In this document: positions 16,540 to 23,520 of the stretch, in pieces
Position numbering within the stretch: the first letter of the stretch is position 1
Layout of the letters: each line of letters starts with the position of its first letter
Notes under the pieces: generated by a model
The model's input: the letters and a program-made list of their open reading frames with translations, nothing else
The model's database searches: none
What the model was told of the DNA's origin: nothing
From: Paenibacillus sp. A3
GTDB taxonomy: Bacteria; Bacillota; Bacilli; Paenibacillales; NBRC-103111
Length of the DNA: 34,795 nucleotides
Reading direction: 5' to 3'
Assembly (NCBI RefSeq): GCF_001399685.1
Contig: NZ_JTHN01000178.1
Location: 1-34,795 of the forward strand
Program-made: the position numbers and the translations under genes

Positions 16540-17580
16540 TCAACCTTCCCGGATCGTCCGCTTCCGTCGCCGCAGCAAATAAGCGAAAAAGGGCGCCCCC
16601 ATAAAAGCCGTGACGACGCCGAGCGGAATTTCCGTCGGGCTGAGCAGCGTTCGCGCTATCATATCCGCCAAAACGACATAGATCGCGCCTCCGATAAGCG
16701 ACAGCGGCAGCAGCAGACGATAGTCCGGGCCGACCAGCAAGCGCAGCAGATGCGGCACCAGCAGACCGACAAAAGCGATGACGCCGGACACGGATACCGC
16801 CGCCGCCGTAATCAAAGTGGAAGCGATCAATACGACAAGCTTCGTCCGTTCCACGTGAACGCCCAGATGGGCCGCCTGCCGCTCGCCGAGAGCAAACAGA
16901 TTCATGGCCCGCCCGAATCCGAGCAATATCGCCGCTCCGACGGCCAGATAAGGAAGCAGTACAAGCGAATAAGTCCATCCACGCAGCGCCAGGCTGCCCA
17001 TCATCCAAAATACGATTTCATTAATGACCTGCTTGGACATCGAGACCATCAGCGAAACGAACGAGCCGAGAAACGCCTGCATCACGACACCGGACAAAAT
17101 AACCGTTTCCATCCGCAGCTTGCCTTCCGTCCGGGCGAGCAGCAGCACCGCGCTCAGCGTAAGCGTCCCCGTCGCAAACGCAACAACCGGGACGCTCCAT
17201 TCCCCGAGCAGCGAAAACTGCAGCCCGAACAAAATCAGGAAGGAAGCCCCTACGGATGCCCCCGACGAGATGCCGAGCGTATACGGGTCGGCAAGCGGAT
17301 TGCGCAGCACACCCTGAAATGCCGCGCCCGCCAGCCCAAGCGCAGCCCCCACCAGCAGTCCGAGCGCTACCCTGGGCAGCCGCACCTTCCATATAATTTG
17401 CTCCGACGCCACGCTCCAAGTCTCGGGGATGTACTCGCCGGGCCATGGAAGCTGGTGCAGAAGAATCCCCCACACGTGCCCGAACGGCACGCGAACCGAA
17501 CCGACGGACAGGGCAGCCGTCGCGGACAGCAGAAGCAGGACGATAGCGCCTCCGCCCCATATCCACAGCTTGCGCTTCAT
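16540..17580 (-). CDS. btuC: FecCD/BtuC-family permease (corrinoid import)
   Basis: A 346-residue polytopic membrane protein of the FecCD family, with about ten helices. Typical motifs are RLPRVALGLLVGAALGLAGA, FQGVLRNPLADPYTLGISSGASVGA, and the ATPase-contact segment GVIAFVGLLVPHLLRLLVGPD, followed by PTEIPLGVVTAFMGAPFFAYLL at the C-terminus. It forms the channel for a substrate delivered by the adjacent lipoprotein. Only one base separates it from that gene's stop codon. Corrinoid specificity is inferred from the riboswitch and cob genes. Confidence 0.93.
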   Translation of the reverse strand: MKRKLWIWGGGAIVLLLLSATAALSVGSVRVPFGHVWGILLHQLPWPGEYIPETWSVASEQIIWKVRLPRVALGLLVGAALGLAGAAFQGVLRNPLADPYTLGISSGASVGASFLILFGLQFSLLGEWSVPVVAFATGTLTLSAVLLLARTEGKLRMETVILSGVVMQAFLGSFVSLMVSMSKQVINEIVFWMMGSLALRGWTYSLVLLPYLAVGAAILLGFGRAMNLFALGERQAAHLGVHVERTKLVVLIASTLITAAAVSVSGVIAFVGLLVPHLLRLLVGPDYRLLLPLSLIGGAIYVVLADMIARTLLSPTEIPLGVVTAFMGAPFFAYLLRRRKRTIREG

Positions 17581-17581
17581 T

Positions 17582-18607
17582 TTATTTCACCAGATCCGGA
17601 TAAATCCCTTTGGCGATCTCCACGAGCCCCGCCGTAATTCGCGGCCCCGGACGGCTGATCAAATCTTTATCGACACCGGCCAGCTTGCCGGACCGGACCG
17701 CTTCGATTTTGTCCCAGCCGCTGCGTTCGCGGATCAACTGGTCCATCGGCTTTTTCGACTTGTCGTCAATAATGCCATTCGGGTAAATGATCACCTGCGG
17801 ATTATCCGCGATGACTTTCTCTTCGCTAATTCGAACATAGCCCTTCTCGCCGCCGGCTACATTGATCCCGCCGGACAACGTAATCAACTCGTCGATAAAT
17901 TCGCCTTTGCCGACCGTCCAGCCCGGGGAAAACTCGATGAACACCTTTTTCTTCTGCTCCGGTTTCAAATCCTTCACGGCATTCACGACCTTCTGACGGT
18001 CGGCTTTCATCGAATCGACGAGCTTTTGCGCCTGCTCCTGACGGTCGAAGATTTGCCCCATCATCAGCAGATTGTTCATCACGTCGTCCAACGTTTTCGG
18101 CTCGACCTTGAACATGTTGATTTTCAGCTCGCGCAGCTTGTCGACCACCTGCGGCTTCATCGACACCCCGGTCATGACCAGATCCGCATTGGTCCCGATC
18201 AACGCTTCTTCATTCGGCTTGACGATGCTGCCCATCTTCGGCTTCGCCTTCGCCTCCGCAGGATAATCGCAGAAGTCCGATACACCGACCACTTTATCTC
18301 CGAGACCCAGAGCGAAGAGCGCTTCCGTTTCGCTCGGCGAGGTGGACGCGATTCGCTCCGGCGCCTTCTCAAAAACGAACTCCTTGCCCGTAGCATCCTT
18401 CACCTTCAAAGGATACGACGTTCGCTTGGCGGACGCCGCCGCTCCTTCCTGCTTCGTGCCGTCGGCCTTCGGCGGATTGGCAAGCTCTCCCTGCCCCGGC
18501 GTCTTCGCCGCGCTTCCGCAGCCAGCCAGCGATGCGGCCAACGCCAAGCTCAAGATCGCAGCTAACCATCGTTTGCGTAGAACCTTCGTTGTAAGTTTAG
18601 CTTTCAT
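17582..18607 (-). CDS. btuF: Corrinoid ABC transporter substrate-binding lipoprotein (BtuF-like)
   Basis: A 341-residue lipoprotein: a charged start, a hydrophobic segment and the lipobox SLAGC with Cys30, then an Ala/Gly-rich tether to about residue 60. The binding domain is of the class III (FecB/BtuF) type: RIASTSPSETEALFALGLGDKVVGVS, NADLVMTG, VFIEFSPGW and IIYPNG. It would capture cobalamin or precursors outside the membrane and hand them to the permease. Its ATG has AGGAG upstream and is the first coding gene after the B12 riboswitch terminator, which strongly supports corrinoid as substrate over siderophore. Confidence 0.93.
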   Translation of the reverse strand: MKAKLTTKVLRKRWLAAILSLALAASLAGCGSAAKTPGQGELANPPKADGTKQEGAAASAKRTSYPLKVKDATGKEFVFEKAPERIASTSPSETEALFALGLGDKVVGVSDFCDYPAEAKAKPKMGSIVKPNEEALIGTNADLVMTGVSMKPQVVDKLRELKINMFKVEPKTLDDVMNNLLMMGQIFDRQEQAQKLVDSMKADRQKVVNAVKDLKPEQKKKVFIEFSPGWTVGKGEFIDELITLSGGINVAGGEKGYVRISEEKVIADNPQVIIYPNGIIDDKSKKPMDQLIRERSGWDKIEAVRSGKLAGVDKDLISRPGPRITAGLVEIAKGIYPDLVK

Positions 18608-18657
18608 CTTCTCTGTCTCCTCTGGATATATGGTATATTTTATTTCCGCCTAAAACG

Positions 18658-18696
18658 AAAAAGGCCCTTCACCCCTGGAGCATCTCCGGGGCGAAG
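18658..18696 (-). terminator. Riboswitch expression-platform terminator
   Basis: On the minus strand CTTCGCCCC (18696-18688) pairs with GGGGTGAAG (18675-18667), and the loop itself contains a small GGAG/CTCC stem. It is followed by GGCC and a T-run (18662-18658). It lies between the aptamer and btuF and is the likely switch element. Confidence 0.85.
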
Positions 18697-18799
18697 AGCA
18701 CAGACGGACCGCCGCCCGCGATCCGCCTGTCCAAAGACGGCACACCGCTGGCCGGCTGCCCGATTCCGCTCCTTTTCCTCGAAGGACGCTTCGCTTGCC

Positions 18800-18976
18800 G
18801 TTCGGGCAGGTTTCCTGGCTTACGGGCTTCCTTCCGGAGCTCCCCGCCTTCCCGCTTTACATCAAGCAGTGGCGTACCGGAGAGCATTCGCCCGTTCACA
18901 GTGGCGGGACCGCGCCGGATTCGCACCGGCTTCCCTTTTAACTTGCAGGCTTCCATCCGCCCGCAAGCACCCGAAC
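18800..18976 (-). ncRNA. Cobalamin (B12) riboswitch aptamer
   Basis: Reading the minus strand, the P1 arm GTTCGGG (18976-18970) opens the element. The conserved core follows: AAAAGGGAAGCCGGTG, AATCCGGC, GCGGTCCCGCCACTGTGA. The B12 box AGCCAGGAAACCTGCC is at 18820-18805, and the closing P1 arm CCCGAAC at 18806-18800. Adenosylcobalamin binding would favour the terminator at 18658-18696 and so repress the ten-gene uptake and biosynthesis operon. The stretch from 18608 to 19046 holds only this element, the terminator and a weak promoter. Confidence 0.97.
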
Positions 18977-18985
18977 CGCTATTCG

Positions 18986-18991
18986 ATTATC
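18986..18991 (-). promoter_or_regulatory. Putative -10 element for the riboswitch/cobalamin operon
   Basis: GATAAT on the minus strand lies about ten bases before the 5' end of the aptamer, the expected place for transcription to begin there. No convincing -35 is seen 16-18 bases further upstream, so this is tentative. Confidence 0.35.
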
Positions 18992-19046
18992 CGCTCGCCG
19001 ACGGCTTTCCATGGGCTTCTTTCCCCCATCCAGCATCACCGAACGA

Positions 19047-19565
19047 TTACTTTTGCGCAATGATTTTTAACACTTGCTTTGCTTTTTCCAGGTCCGGAGC
19101 ACTCTGCGGAATGAACGCGAACAAATCCTTGCCGTTCAATTGAAGCTCCGTGAACCAAAGGGACTTCTCCATCGGGATGCCGTACAGATGCTTCTCCTTC
19201 TTGTCGCCTACGGGAATTTCCATGACGCCCTCCGCAAAATCCTCCGGCTTCGCCACGTCGTCAAGCGACACGTATCCGCCCTGCTGTGCCATGCCCTTGA
19301 ACTGCTCGGCCGGAATAATCAACACCCCGTGCCCTCCGGCGGCAATTTCGACCATCATTTTCTCGAGCGAAAATAGCGGTGACGTCACGACCTGTACGGT
19401 AGGCGTCTGTCCGATTTTGCTCTGCAGCGACGCTTGAAGCTTTTCCCCGATTTCCGTCGGAACGCCGCTTTTCCCCATCAAAAACACCGTCACGTCCGCC
19501 TTCGGTCCTCCGCAGCCCGCGAGCACGAAGATCAGCAGCAGACCGAGAAGCCATCTCCTTCTCAT
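19047..19565 (-). CDS. Unrecognised secreted lipoprotein
   Basis: About 172 residues. MRRRWLLGLLLIFVLAGC is a lipoprotein signal with the modified Cys18. The mature part begins with DVTVFLMGKSGVPTEIGEKL and contains alternating strands and helices (HGVLIIPAEQFKGMA, MEKSLWFTELQLNGKDLFAFI), vaguely like one lobe of a solute-binding protein but much shorter. I do not recognise a family. ATG 19565 is chosen because the lipobox follows directly; the frame extends upstream without a signal peptide. It has its own promoter at 19631-19659. It ends 70 bases before the B12 riboswitch, and no terminator is seen between them, so read-through is possible. A link to corrinoid uptake is only positional. Confidence 0.8.
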   Translation of the reverse strand: MRRRWLLGLLLIFVLAGCGGPKADVTVFLMGKSGVPTEIGEKLQASLQSKIGQTPTVQVVTSPLFSLEKMMVEIAAGGHGVLIIPAEQFKGMAQQGGYVSLDDVAKPEDFAEGVMEIPVGDKKEKHLYGIPMEKSLWFTELQLNGKDLFAFIPQSAPDLEKAKQVLKIIAQK

Positions 19566-19630
19566 CGTCCCTTTGTCTCCCCCTCTAACCGTGCCGCCGG
19601 ATTCCAGTCTCCGCGGCTCTCTATCCTTGT

Positions 19631-19659
19631 ATCTTACCACGCCGGGGCTGCGCTTTCAA
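19631..19659 (-). promoter_or_regulatory. Promoter of the lipoprotein gene
   Basis: On the minus strand TTGAAA (19659-19654) and TAAGAT (19636-19631) have a 17-base spacer, about 65 bases before the start codon. Confidence 0.65.
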
Positions 19660-19676
19660 AGCTTTTCCGACAAAGC

Positions 19677-19702
19677 AAAAAAGGACCGTTCAACGACGGT
19701 CC
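19677..19702 (-). terminator. Terminator of the Spo0E-like gene
   Basis: GGACCGT (19702-19696 on the minus strand), six-base loop, ACGGTCC (19689-19683), then six Ts. The stop codon of the upstream gene (19692-19690) lies in the loop. Confidence 0.85.
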
Positions 19703-19959
19703 CCTTTAGGACGATTCATATATTCATTGATCTTGATATCGAGCTGCATGCTGATTTCGACAACTTGGGGAGACGTAAGGCTGTTCCCGTTCTGTACAAG
19801 CTGTTCCAGCTGACGCCGGAGCTTGTAAATGTCATCTTCCAGCGAAACGGCGGATGAGGCCTGTTTTCTTTTTCCAAAAGTCCACTTGGCCTTGTGCTCG
19901 CTGTCGCGAATCCAGCCGACGTTCAAATATTGCCGAAGCTGATATTCCGGAAAAGCCAT
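19690..19959 (-). CDS. Spo0E-family aspartyl-phosphate phosphatase-like protein
   Basis: About 89 residues. The C-terminal half (41-83) matches the Spo0E helix-loop-helix pattern: DDIYKLRRQLEQLVQ, then SLTSPQVVEISMQLDIKINEY. The family SQELD signature appears as SMQLD, keeping the key Asp (about residue 74). Spo0E proteins dephosphorylate Spo0A~P and delay sporulation. The first 40 residues (FPEYQLRQYLNVGWIRDS...) are an extension absent from classical Spo0E, so the partner may differ. ATG 19959 is chosen because a GGAGGG site stands six bases upstream; an ATG at 19965 abuts that site. A 9-base inverted repeat lies in its upstream region. Confidence 0.82.
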   Translation of the reverse strand: MAFPEYQLRQYLNVGWIRDSEHKAKWTFGKRKQASSAVSLEDDIYKLRRQLEQLVQNGNSLTSPQVVEISMQLDIKINEYMNRPKGDRR

Positions 19960-20009
19960 CCCCATCCCTCCCACCAGGTCGTCGTCATCAGACTTAAGCT
20001 GACAAGTTT

Positions 20010-20049
20010 TTATAGGTAAGTCATAGATTTAAACCTTTTATACCTATAA
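20010..20049. promoter_or_regulatory. Inverted repeat upstream of the Spo0E-like gene
   Basis: TTATAGGTA (20010-20018) and TACCTATAA (20041-20049) are perfect inverted copies with 22 bases between, in an AT-rich stretch 50-90 bases before the Spo0E-like start and just after alaT. There is no T-run, so an operator is more likely than a terminator. Confidence 0.4.
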
Positions 20050-20094
20050 GATACCAGTTTTTGGGGGATTTGAAAATGATTTATTTTGACGAAA

Positions 20095-21288
20095 TTACAA
20101 CTTTTTTATGAAATTTCCAATCCTGTCGATTGCTTCTGTCAATTGATTGACCGATGTCGCATACGAGCAGCGGATAAAGCCCTCTCCGCCGAGACCGAAT
20201 ACGTGCCCGGGCACCGCCGCGACCTTGGCCTCAAACAGCAGCCGCTGGGCGAATTCCTCCGAACTAAGTCCCGTAGACTGGATCGAAGGGAAAGCGTAGA
20301 ACGCACCCTGAGGCTCATGGCACGGCAGGCCGATCTCCCGGAAGCCGTGAACGACCAAACGCCGCCGCTGGTTGTAGGACTCGACCATCTTGTCCTTCTC
20401 CTCCATCCCGTTCGTGAGCGCTTCAAGCGCAGCCACCTGCGCCATGGACGGAGCGCACATCACGGTGTACTGATGGATTTTCAGCATCGCCGATATGAGG
20501 TCTTGATGCCCGCAAGCATATCCCATCCGCCATCCTGTCATGGCAAACGCCTTGGAGAAGCCGCTCACGAGAATCGTGCGGTCCCGCATGCCGGGCATCG
20601 ACGCGAAGCTGACATGCTTTTGCTCGTAGGTCAGCTCGGCATAGATTTCGTCGGAAATGACGATCAGGTCGTTCTCTTCTACAATTTTCGCGATCGGCAG
20701 CCAGTCCTCGTACGTCATGATCCCGCCGGTCGGGTTGCTCGGGTAGCACAGGATGAGCACCTTCGAGCGGGGCGTAATGACCGCTTTCAGCGCTTCCGGC
20801 TTCAGCTTGAACTGGTCCTTGGCAAACGTTTCGATTCCGACGGGAACGCCGCCGCTGATCCGCGCGATCGGACTATAGGAAATGTAAGTCGGTTCCGGAA
20901 TCAGAATTTCGTCTCCCGGGGCGATCAAAGCGCGCAGCGCAAGATCGATGGCCTCGCTGCCTCCGACCGTCACCATGACCTCGTCCGACGGCTCATAGAG
21001 CAGTTGGAACGATTCGTACAAGTACTCCGCGATCGCCTCCCGCAGCTCGAGCAGGCCGGCGTTGGGCGTATATTTCGTATTGCCGCGCTCCAACGAATAA
21101 ACGCACGATTCCCGGACATGCCAAGGCGTGTGAAAATCAGGCTCCCCGACGCCAAGAGAAATAATATCTTTGCTCCCGCTTACCAAGTCAAAAAACTTGC
21201 GAATCCCCGAAGGCGGTATTTCCTGCACGAGCGGCGCCAAATACCCGTGCATTGACTTGACCTGCTGTACCTGTTTTGACTCAATCAT
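20095..21288 (-). CDS. alaT: Alanine transaminase-like class I aminotransferase
   Basis: A 397-residue PLP enzyme: ISLGVGEPDF near residue 43, YTPNAGLLELREAIA, the VGGSEAIDLALRAL cofactor region, YPSNPTGG (182-189), DEIYAELTY, VSGFSKAFAMTGWRMGY with PLP Lys246, and FIRCSYA with the carboxylate-binding Arg. Coupling to an AsnC/Lrp regulator 16 bases upstream mirrors the alaR-alaT (yugG-yugH) pair of Bacillus subtilis. That synteny is the reason for the symbol; other alpha-keto acid transaminations are possible. It is probably expressed from the alaR promoter. Confidence 0.9.
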   Translation of the reverse strand: MIESKQVQQVKSMHGYLAPLVQEIPPSGIRKFFDLVSGSKDIISLGVGEPDFHTPWHVRESCVYSLERGNTKYTPNAGLLELREAIAEYLYESFQLLYEPSDEVMVTVGGSEAIDLALRALIAPGDEILIPEPTYISYSPIARISGGVPVGIETFAKDQFKLKPEALKAVITPRSKVLILCYPSNPTGGIMTYEDWLPIAKIVEENDLIVISDEIYAELTYEQKHVSFASMPGMRDRTILVSGFSKAFAMTGWRMGYACGHQDLISAMLKIHQYTVMCAPSMAQVAALEALTNGMEEKDKMVESYNQRRRLVVHGFREIGLPCHEPQGAFYAFPSIQSTGLSSEEFAQRLLFEAKVAAVPGHVFGLGGEGFIRCSYATSVNQLTEAIDRIGNFIKKL

Positions 21289-21304
21289 TGCTTTTCAGCG
21301 TCCT

Positions 21305-21796
21305 TTACGGCGAGATTAAAAGACGGCGGTCATCCTCATGATCTTCAAAGACGATTCCGTCTTGCTTGTATTTTTTAAGAATAAAATGCGTTTTGGTCGA
21401 AAGCACCCGGTCGATCGGAGACAGCTTGTTGGAGACGAACGACGCCACTTCCTTCAGCGTCTTCCCTTCGATTTCCACCAGCAGATCGTAAGCCCCCGAC
21501 ATCAAATAAACCGATTTGACTTCCGGATATAAGTAAATGCGCTCGGCAATCGCGTCGAAGCCCCGTCCTCGCTCCGGCGTAATCTGCACTTCGATCAGGG
21601 CGGTGACCTTCTCATTGTCCACCTTGGCCCAGTTGACGACCGTCGCATATTTGACGATCACGTTCGCTTCCTCCAGCTCGCGGATCGCTTCCGCCACTTC
21701 GGCTTCGGACGCCCCCAGCATAGTCGCAATCAGAGCCGGCGTACGTCTAGCGTCTTCCTTCAGCAGCTCGATGATTTTCATTTTGAATTGTTCCAA
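21305..21796 (-). CDS. alaR: AsnC/Lrp-family regulator of alaT
   Basis: About 163 residues. The N-terminal winged helix (IIELLKEDARRTPALIATMLGASEAEVAEAI) is followed by the RAM ligand-binding and oligomerisation domain (ALIEVQITPE...VKSVYLMSGAYDLLVEIEG). Members sense amino acids and regulate their metabolism. The start is TTG at 21796 (MEQFKMKI), because AGGAGGG stands eight bases upstream; the Met six codons in has no site of its own. It is transcribed with the aminotransferase and, by analogy with B. subtilis AlaR, probably controls that operon. Confidence 0.9.
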   Translation of the reverse strand: MEQFKMKIIELLKEDARRTPALIATMLGASEAEVAEAIRELEEANVIVKYATVVNWAKVDNEKVTALIEVQITPERGRGFDAIAERIYLYPEVKSVYLMSGAYDLLVEIEGKTLKEVASFVSNKLSPIDRVLSTKTHFILKKYKQDGIVFEDHEDDRRLLISP

Positions 21797-21830
21797 TGAC
21801 AACGCCCTCCTACTAGTTATACGAAGCAAA

Positions 21831-21893
21831 CGGCCTCACCCGGCGAATCCACCGTGAGCCGGGAAGCCTGCGGGGTCGCAGCCTCGCAACGAG
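21831..21893 (-). promoter_or_regulatory. Structured leader of alaR-alaT mRNA
   Basis: Between the promoter and the alaR ribosome site the leader has three stem-loops in a row: CTCG-TTG-CGAG (21893-21883), CTGCG/CGCAG (21881-21868), and a longer one pairing 21861-21854 with 21839-21831 (one bulge) plus an inner GGTG/CGCC stem. No T-tract follows. It matches no riboswitch class that I recognise. Confidence 0.4.
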
Positions 21894-21919
21894 TGCCGGA
21901 ACCGATGGCTTATTACTCC

Positions 21920-21949
21920 ATATTACACCCGTCAGCCGCGCTTTGGCAA
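21920..21949 (-). promoter_or_regulatory. Promoter of alaR-alaT
   Basis: On the minus strand TTGCCA (21949-21944) and TAATAT (21925-21920) with an 18-base spacer; this predicts a leader of about 115 bases. Confidence 0.6.
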
Positions 21950-22008
21950 AGTAAAATTATGCGGGCTCGCTTCCCGCCGCTAACGGAAGCACTCTTCCCA
22001 TGCATAGC

Positions 22009-22037
22009 AAAAAAACCTCCGAAACATATTCGGAGGT
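22009..22037 (-). terminator. Terminator of the GNAT-like gene
   Basis: On the minus strand ACCTCCGAA, short loop, TTCGGAGGT, then seven Ts; it lies about 30 bases after the stop codon. Confidence 0.85.
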
Positions 22038-22063
22038 CGATAACGGCTTATATCAAGCCCGTA

Positions 22064-22366
22064 TCAGCAATGGCAGTGACTCTCTACCGGGGAAACGGCC
22101 AGCAGTTTGCGCATATAGGCTTCGATTTCCCGCCGTTCATAGCCGGGCCTGATCTTGCATTCGAACGCTTGCTGTCCGATGTCGTCGCTTACCAGCCGCC
22201 CGAGGCCGACCAGTACCCCTTGGTCGTAGGCCGCGATGACAGGGCCTCCGTCGCATAAAGCTTCGTAAGCCAGCGGCCGGCGCTCGCCGGTCCGTTCGGA
22301 CACGGAGTCGATCAACTGCTGAAACTGCGCTTCGCCCGGAAGCTCGTTATGCAGCGAGATTTTCAT
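22064..22366 (-). CDS. Short, degenerate GNAT-like acetyltransferase
   Basis: About 100 residues. The order of elements follows a compact GNAT fold of the YhbS/YjcF sort: a strand-helix start, then GGPVIAAYDQGVLVGLGRLVSDD, then IRPGYERREIEAYMRKLL. In active enzymes the last segment would read like PEYQGKGIGRALM and bind acetyl-CoA through RxxGxG. Here the glycines are replaced (ERREIEA), so cofactor binding may be lost. The protein ends in HCHC, a possible metal-binding tail. ATG 22366 (MKISLHN) has AGAGGG eight bases upstream and is preferred to ATG 22387. It is a single gene with its own promoter and terminator. Confidence 0.75.
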   Translation of the reverse strand: MKISLHNELPGEAQFQQLIDSVSERTGERRPLAYEALCDGGPVIAAYDQGVLVGLGRLVSDDIGQQAFECKIRPGYERREIEAYMRKLLAVSPVESHCHC

Positions 22367-22423
22367 CCTTGGTTCCCTCTCTTCCATACTGCTTTTCGGT
22401 GTCGAGATTGATCTCTATTGATT

Positions 22424-22452
22424 ATTATACATTTAATTGCATATTTATTCAA
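22424..22452 (-). promoter_or_regulatory. Promoter of the GNAT-like gene
   Basis: On the minus strand TTGAAT (22452-22447) and consensus TATAAT (22429-22424) with a 17-base spacer in AT-rich DNA. Confidence 0.7.
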
Positions 22453-22475
22453 CATTTCCGACGGAGTTTACAAAT

Positions 22476-22503
22476 AAAAAAAGCCTGTCCTTGTCGGACA
22501 AGC
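22476..22503 (-). terminator. Terminator of cysK
   Basis: On the minus strand GCTTGTCC, loop GACAA, GGACAGGC (one G-U pair), then seven Ts, starting about 18 bases after the stop codon. Confidence 0.85.
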
Positions 22504-22520
22504 CTGTCTTCCCTATCGGA

Positions 22521-23450
22521 TCAAAAAATCCCCATGCTCAAATAGCGCTCTCCGGTATCCGGAGCAATGCACAGCACGCGCTTGCCGCAGCCGAGCTTGC
22601 GGGCAATTTGAAGCCCCGTCCAGACCGACGCTCCGGCGGACGGGCCGACCAGAATGCCTTCGAGACGCGCCAAGTCCCGCGTCGTTTGCAGCGCATCTTC
22701 GTCGGATACCTGGACGATTTCGTCATAGACGCCGGTGTTCAAAATTTTCGGCACGAAGCCGGGGCTGGTGCCCACAAGCTTGTGCGGTCCCGGCTCGCCG
22801 CCCGACAAAACCGGAGAGCCTTGGGGCTCGACGACGTAGATTTGCACTCCCGGAAGCTTCTCGCGAAGCACTTCGCCCGTGCCTGTAATCGTGCCGCCCG
22901 TACCGGCGGTCGCGACGAACGCATCGAGCCGCCCTTCCATCTGTTCGATGATTTCCAGCGCCGTCGTCGTCCGGTGAATGTCCGGATTCGCCTTATTCTC
23001 AAACTGCTGCGGGATGAAGCTGTTCGGAATCTGCGCCTGCAGCTCCATCGCCTTGCGGATCGCACCGGGCATCCGCTCCTCGGCAGGCGTCAAGACGACC
23101 TCCGCTCCGTACGCTTTCAGCAGGTTGATCCGTTCCTTCGTCATGTTGTCCGGCATGATCAGAATCGCCTTGTAGCCCTTGGCCGCGGCGTTCATCGCCA
23201 GCCCAATCCCGGTATTGCCGCTGGTCGGCTCGATAATCGTCGCGCCCGGGCCGATTAGGCCATCTTTCTCCGCCTGCGCGATCAAGTTGAACGCCGCGCG
23301 GTCCTTGACGCTTCCGCTCGGGTTGAAATATTCCAGCTTTACATACAGCTCCGCATCGTTTTCCTGAACAAGCCTGCGGACCCGCACGGCCGGCGTATCG
23401 CCGATCAGCTCCGTAATGCTGTTCACCATTTTTCCGGTAGTCCTCTTCAT
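22521..23450 (-). CDS. cysK: Cysteine synthase A (O-acetylserine sulfhydrylase)
   Basis: A PLP enzyme of about 309 residues that forms L-cysteine from O-acetylserine and sulfide. The family start NSITELIGDTPAV is followed by EYFNPSGSVKDRAA with the PLP Lys, EPTSGNTGIGLA (substrate and carboxylate loop), TAGTGGTITGTG (cofactor phosphate loop) and VGPSAGAS near the C-terminus. ATG 23450 gives the usual family length; the frame extends 20 codons further but without homology. It has its own promoter and terminator and is not part of a sulfur operon here. Confidence 0.94.
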   Translation of the reverse strand: MKRTTGKMVNSITELIGDTPAVRVRRLVQENDAELYVKLEYFNPSGSVKDRAAFNLIAQAEKDGLIGPGATIIEPTSGNTGIGLAMNAAAKGYKAILIMPDNMTKERINLLKAYGAEVVLTPAEERMPGAIRKAMELQAQIPNSFIPQQFENKANPDIHRTTTALEIIEQMEGRLDAFVATAGTGGTITGTGEVLREKLPGVQIYVVEPQGSPVLSGGEPGPHKLVGTSPGFVPKILNTGVYDEIVQVSDEDALQTTRDLARLEGILVGPSAGASVWTGLQIARKLGCGKRVLCIAPDTGERYLSMGIF

Positions 23451-23481
23451 GCTGCCTGCCGCTCCCTTCCCTATCCCTCTT

Positions 23482-23510
23482 ATTTTATCGGGAAGGTATG
23501 GTTTTAGCAA
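23482..23510 (-). promoter_or_regulatory. Promoter of cysK
   Basis: On the minus strand TTGCTA (23510-23505) and TAAAAT (23487-23482) with a 17-base spacer, in the 70-base gap after the MFS gene. Confidence 0.6.
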
Positions 23511-23520
23511 GCTAACGGGT

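Noticed and set aside
16507..18565. Two long plus-strand frames opposite btuC and btuF
   Set aside because: They are complementary to clearly recognised transporter genes and show only Arg/Gln/His-rich low-complexity translation.
18669..18956. Open frame of about 95 codons on the minus strand
   Set aside because: It lies wholly inside the cobalamin riboswitch and its terminator; the sequence is explained by the RNA element.
20086..21255. Long plus-strand open frame opposite alaT
   Set aside because: It is a codon-bias shadow of the aminotransferase gene in GC-rich DNA, rich in Arg/His/Gln, with no ribosome site or domain.
21839..21861. T-arm-like GGTGGATTCGCC in the alaR leader, suggesting a tRNA-like element
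   Set aside because: No acceptor, D-arm or anticodon arm can be drawn around it; it is simply the top of the third leader stem.
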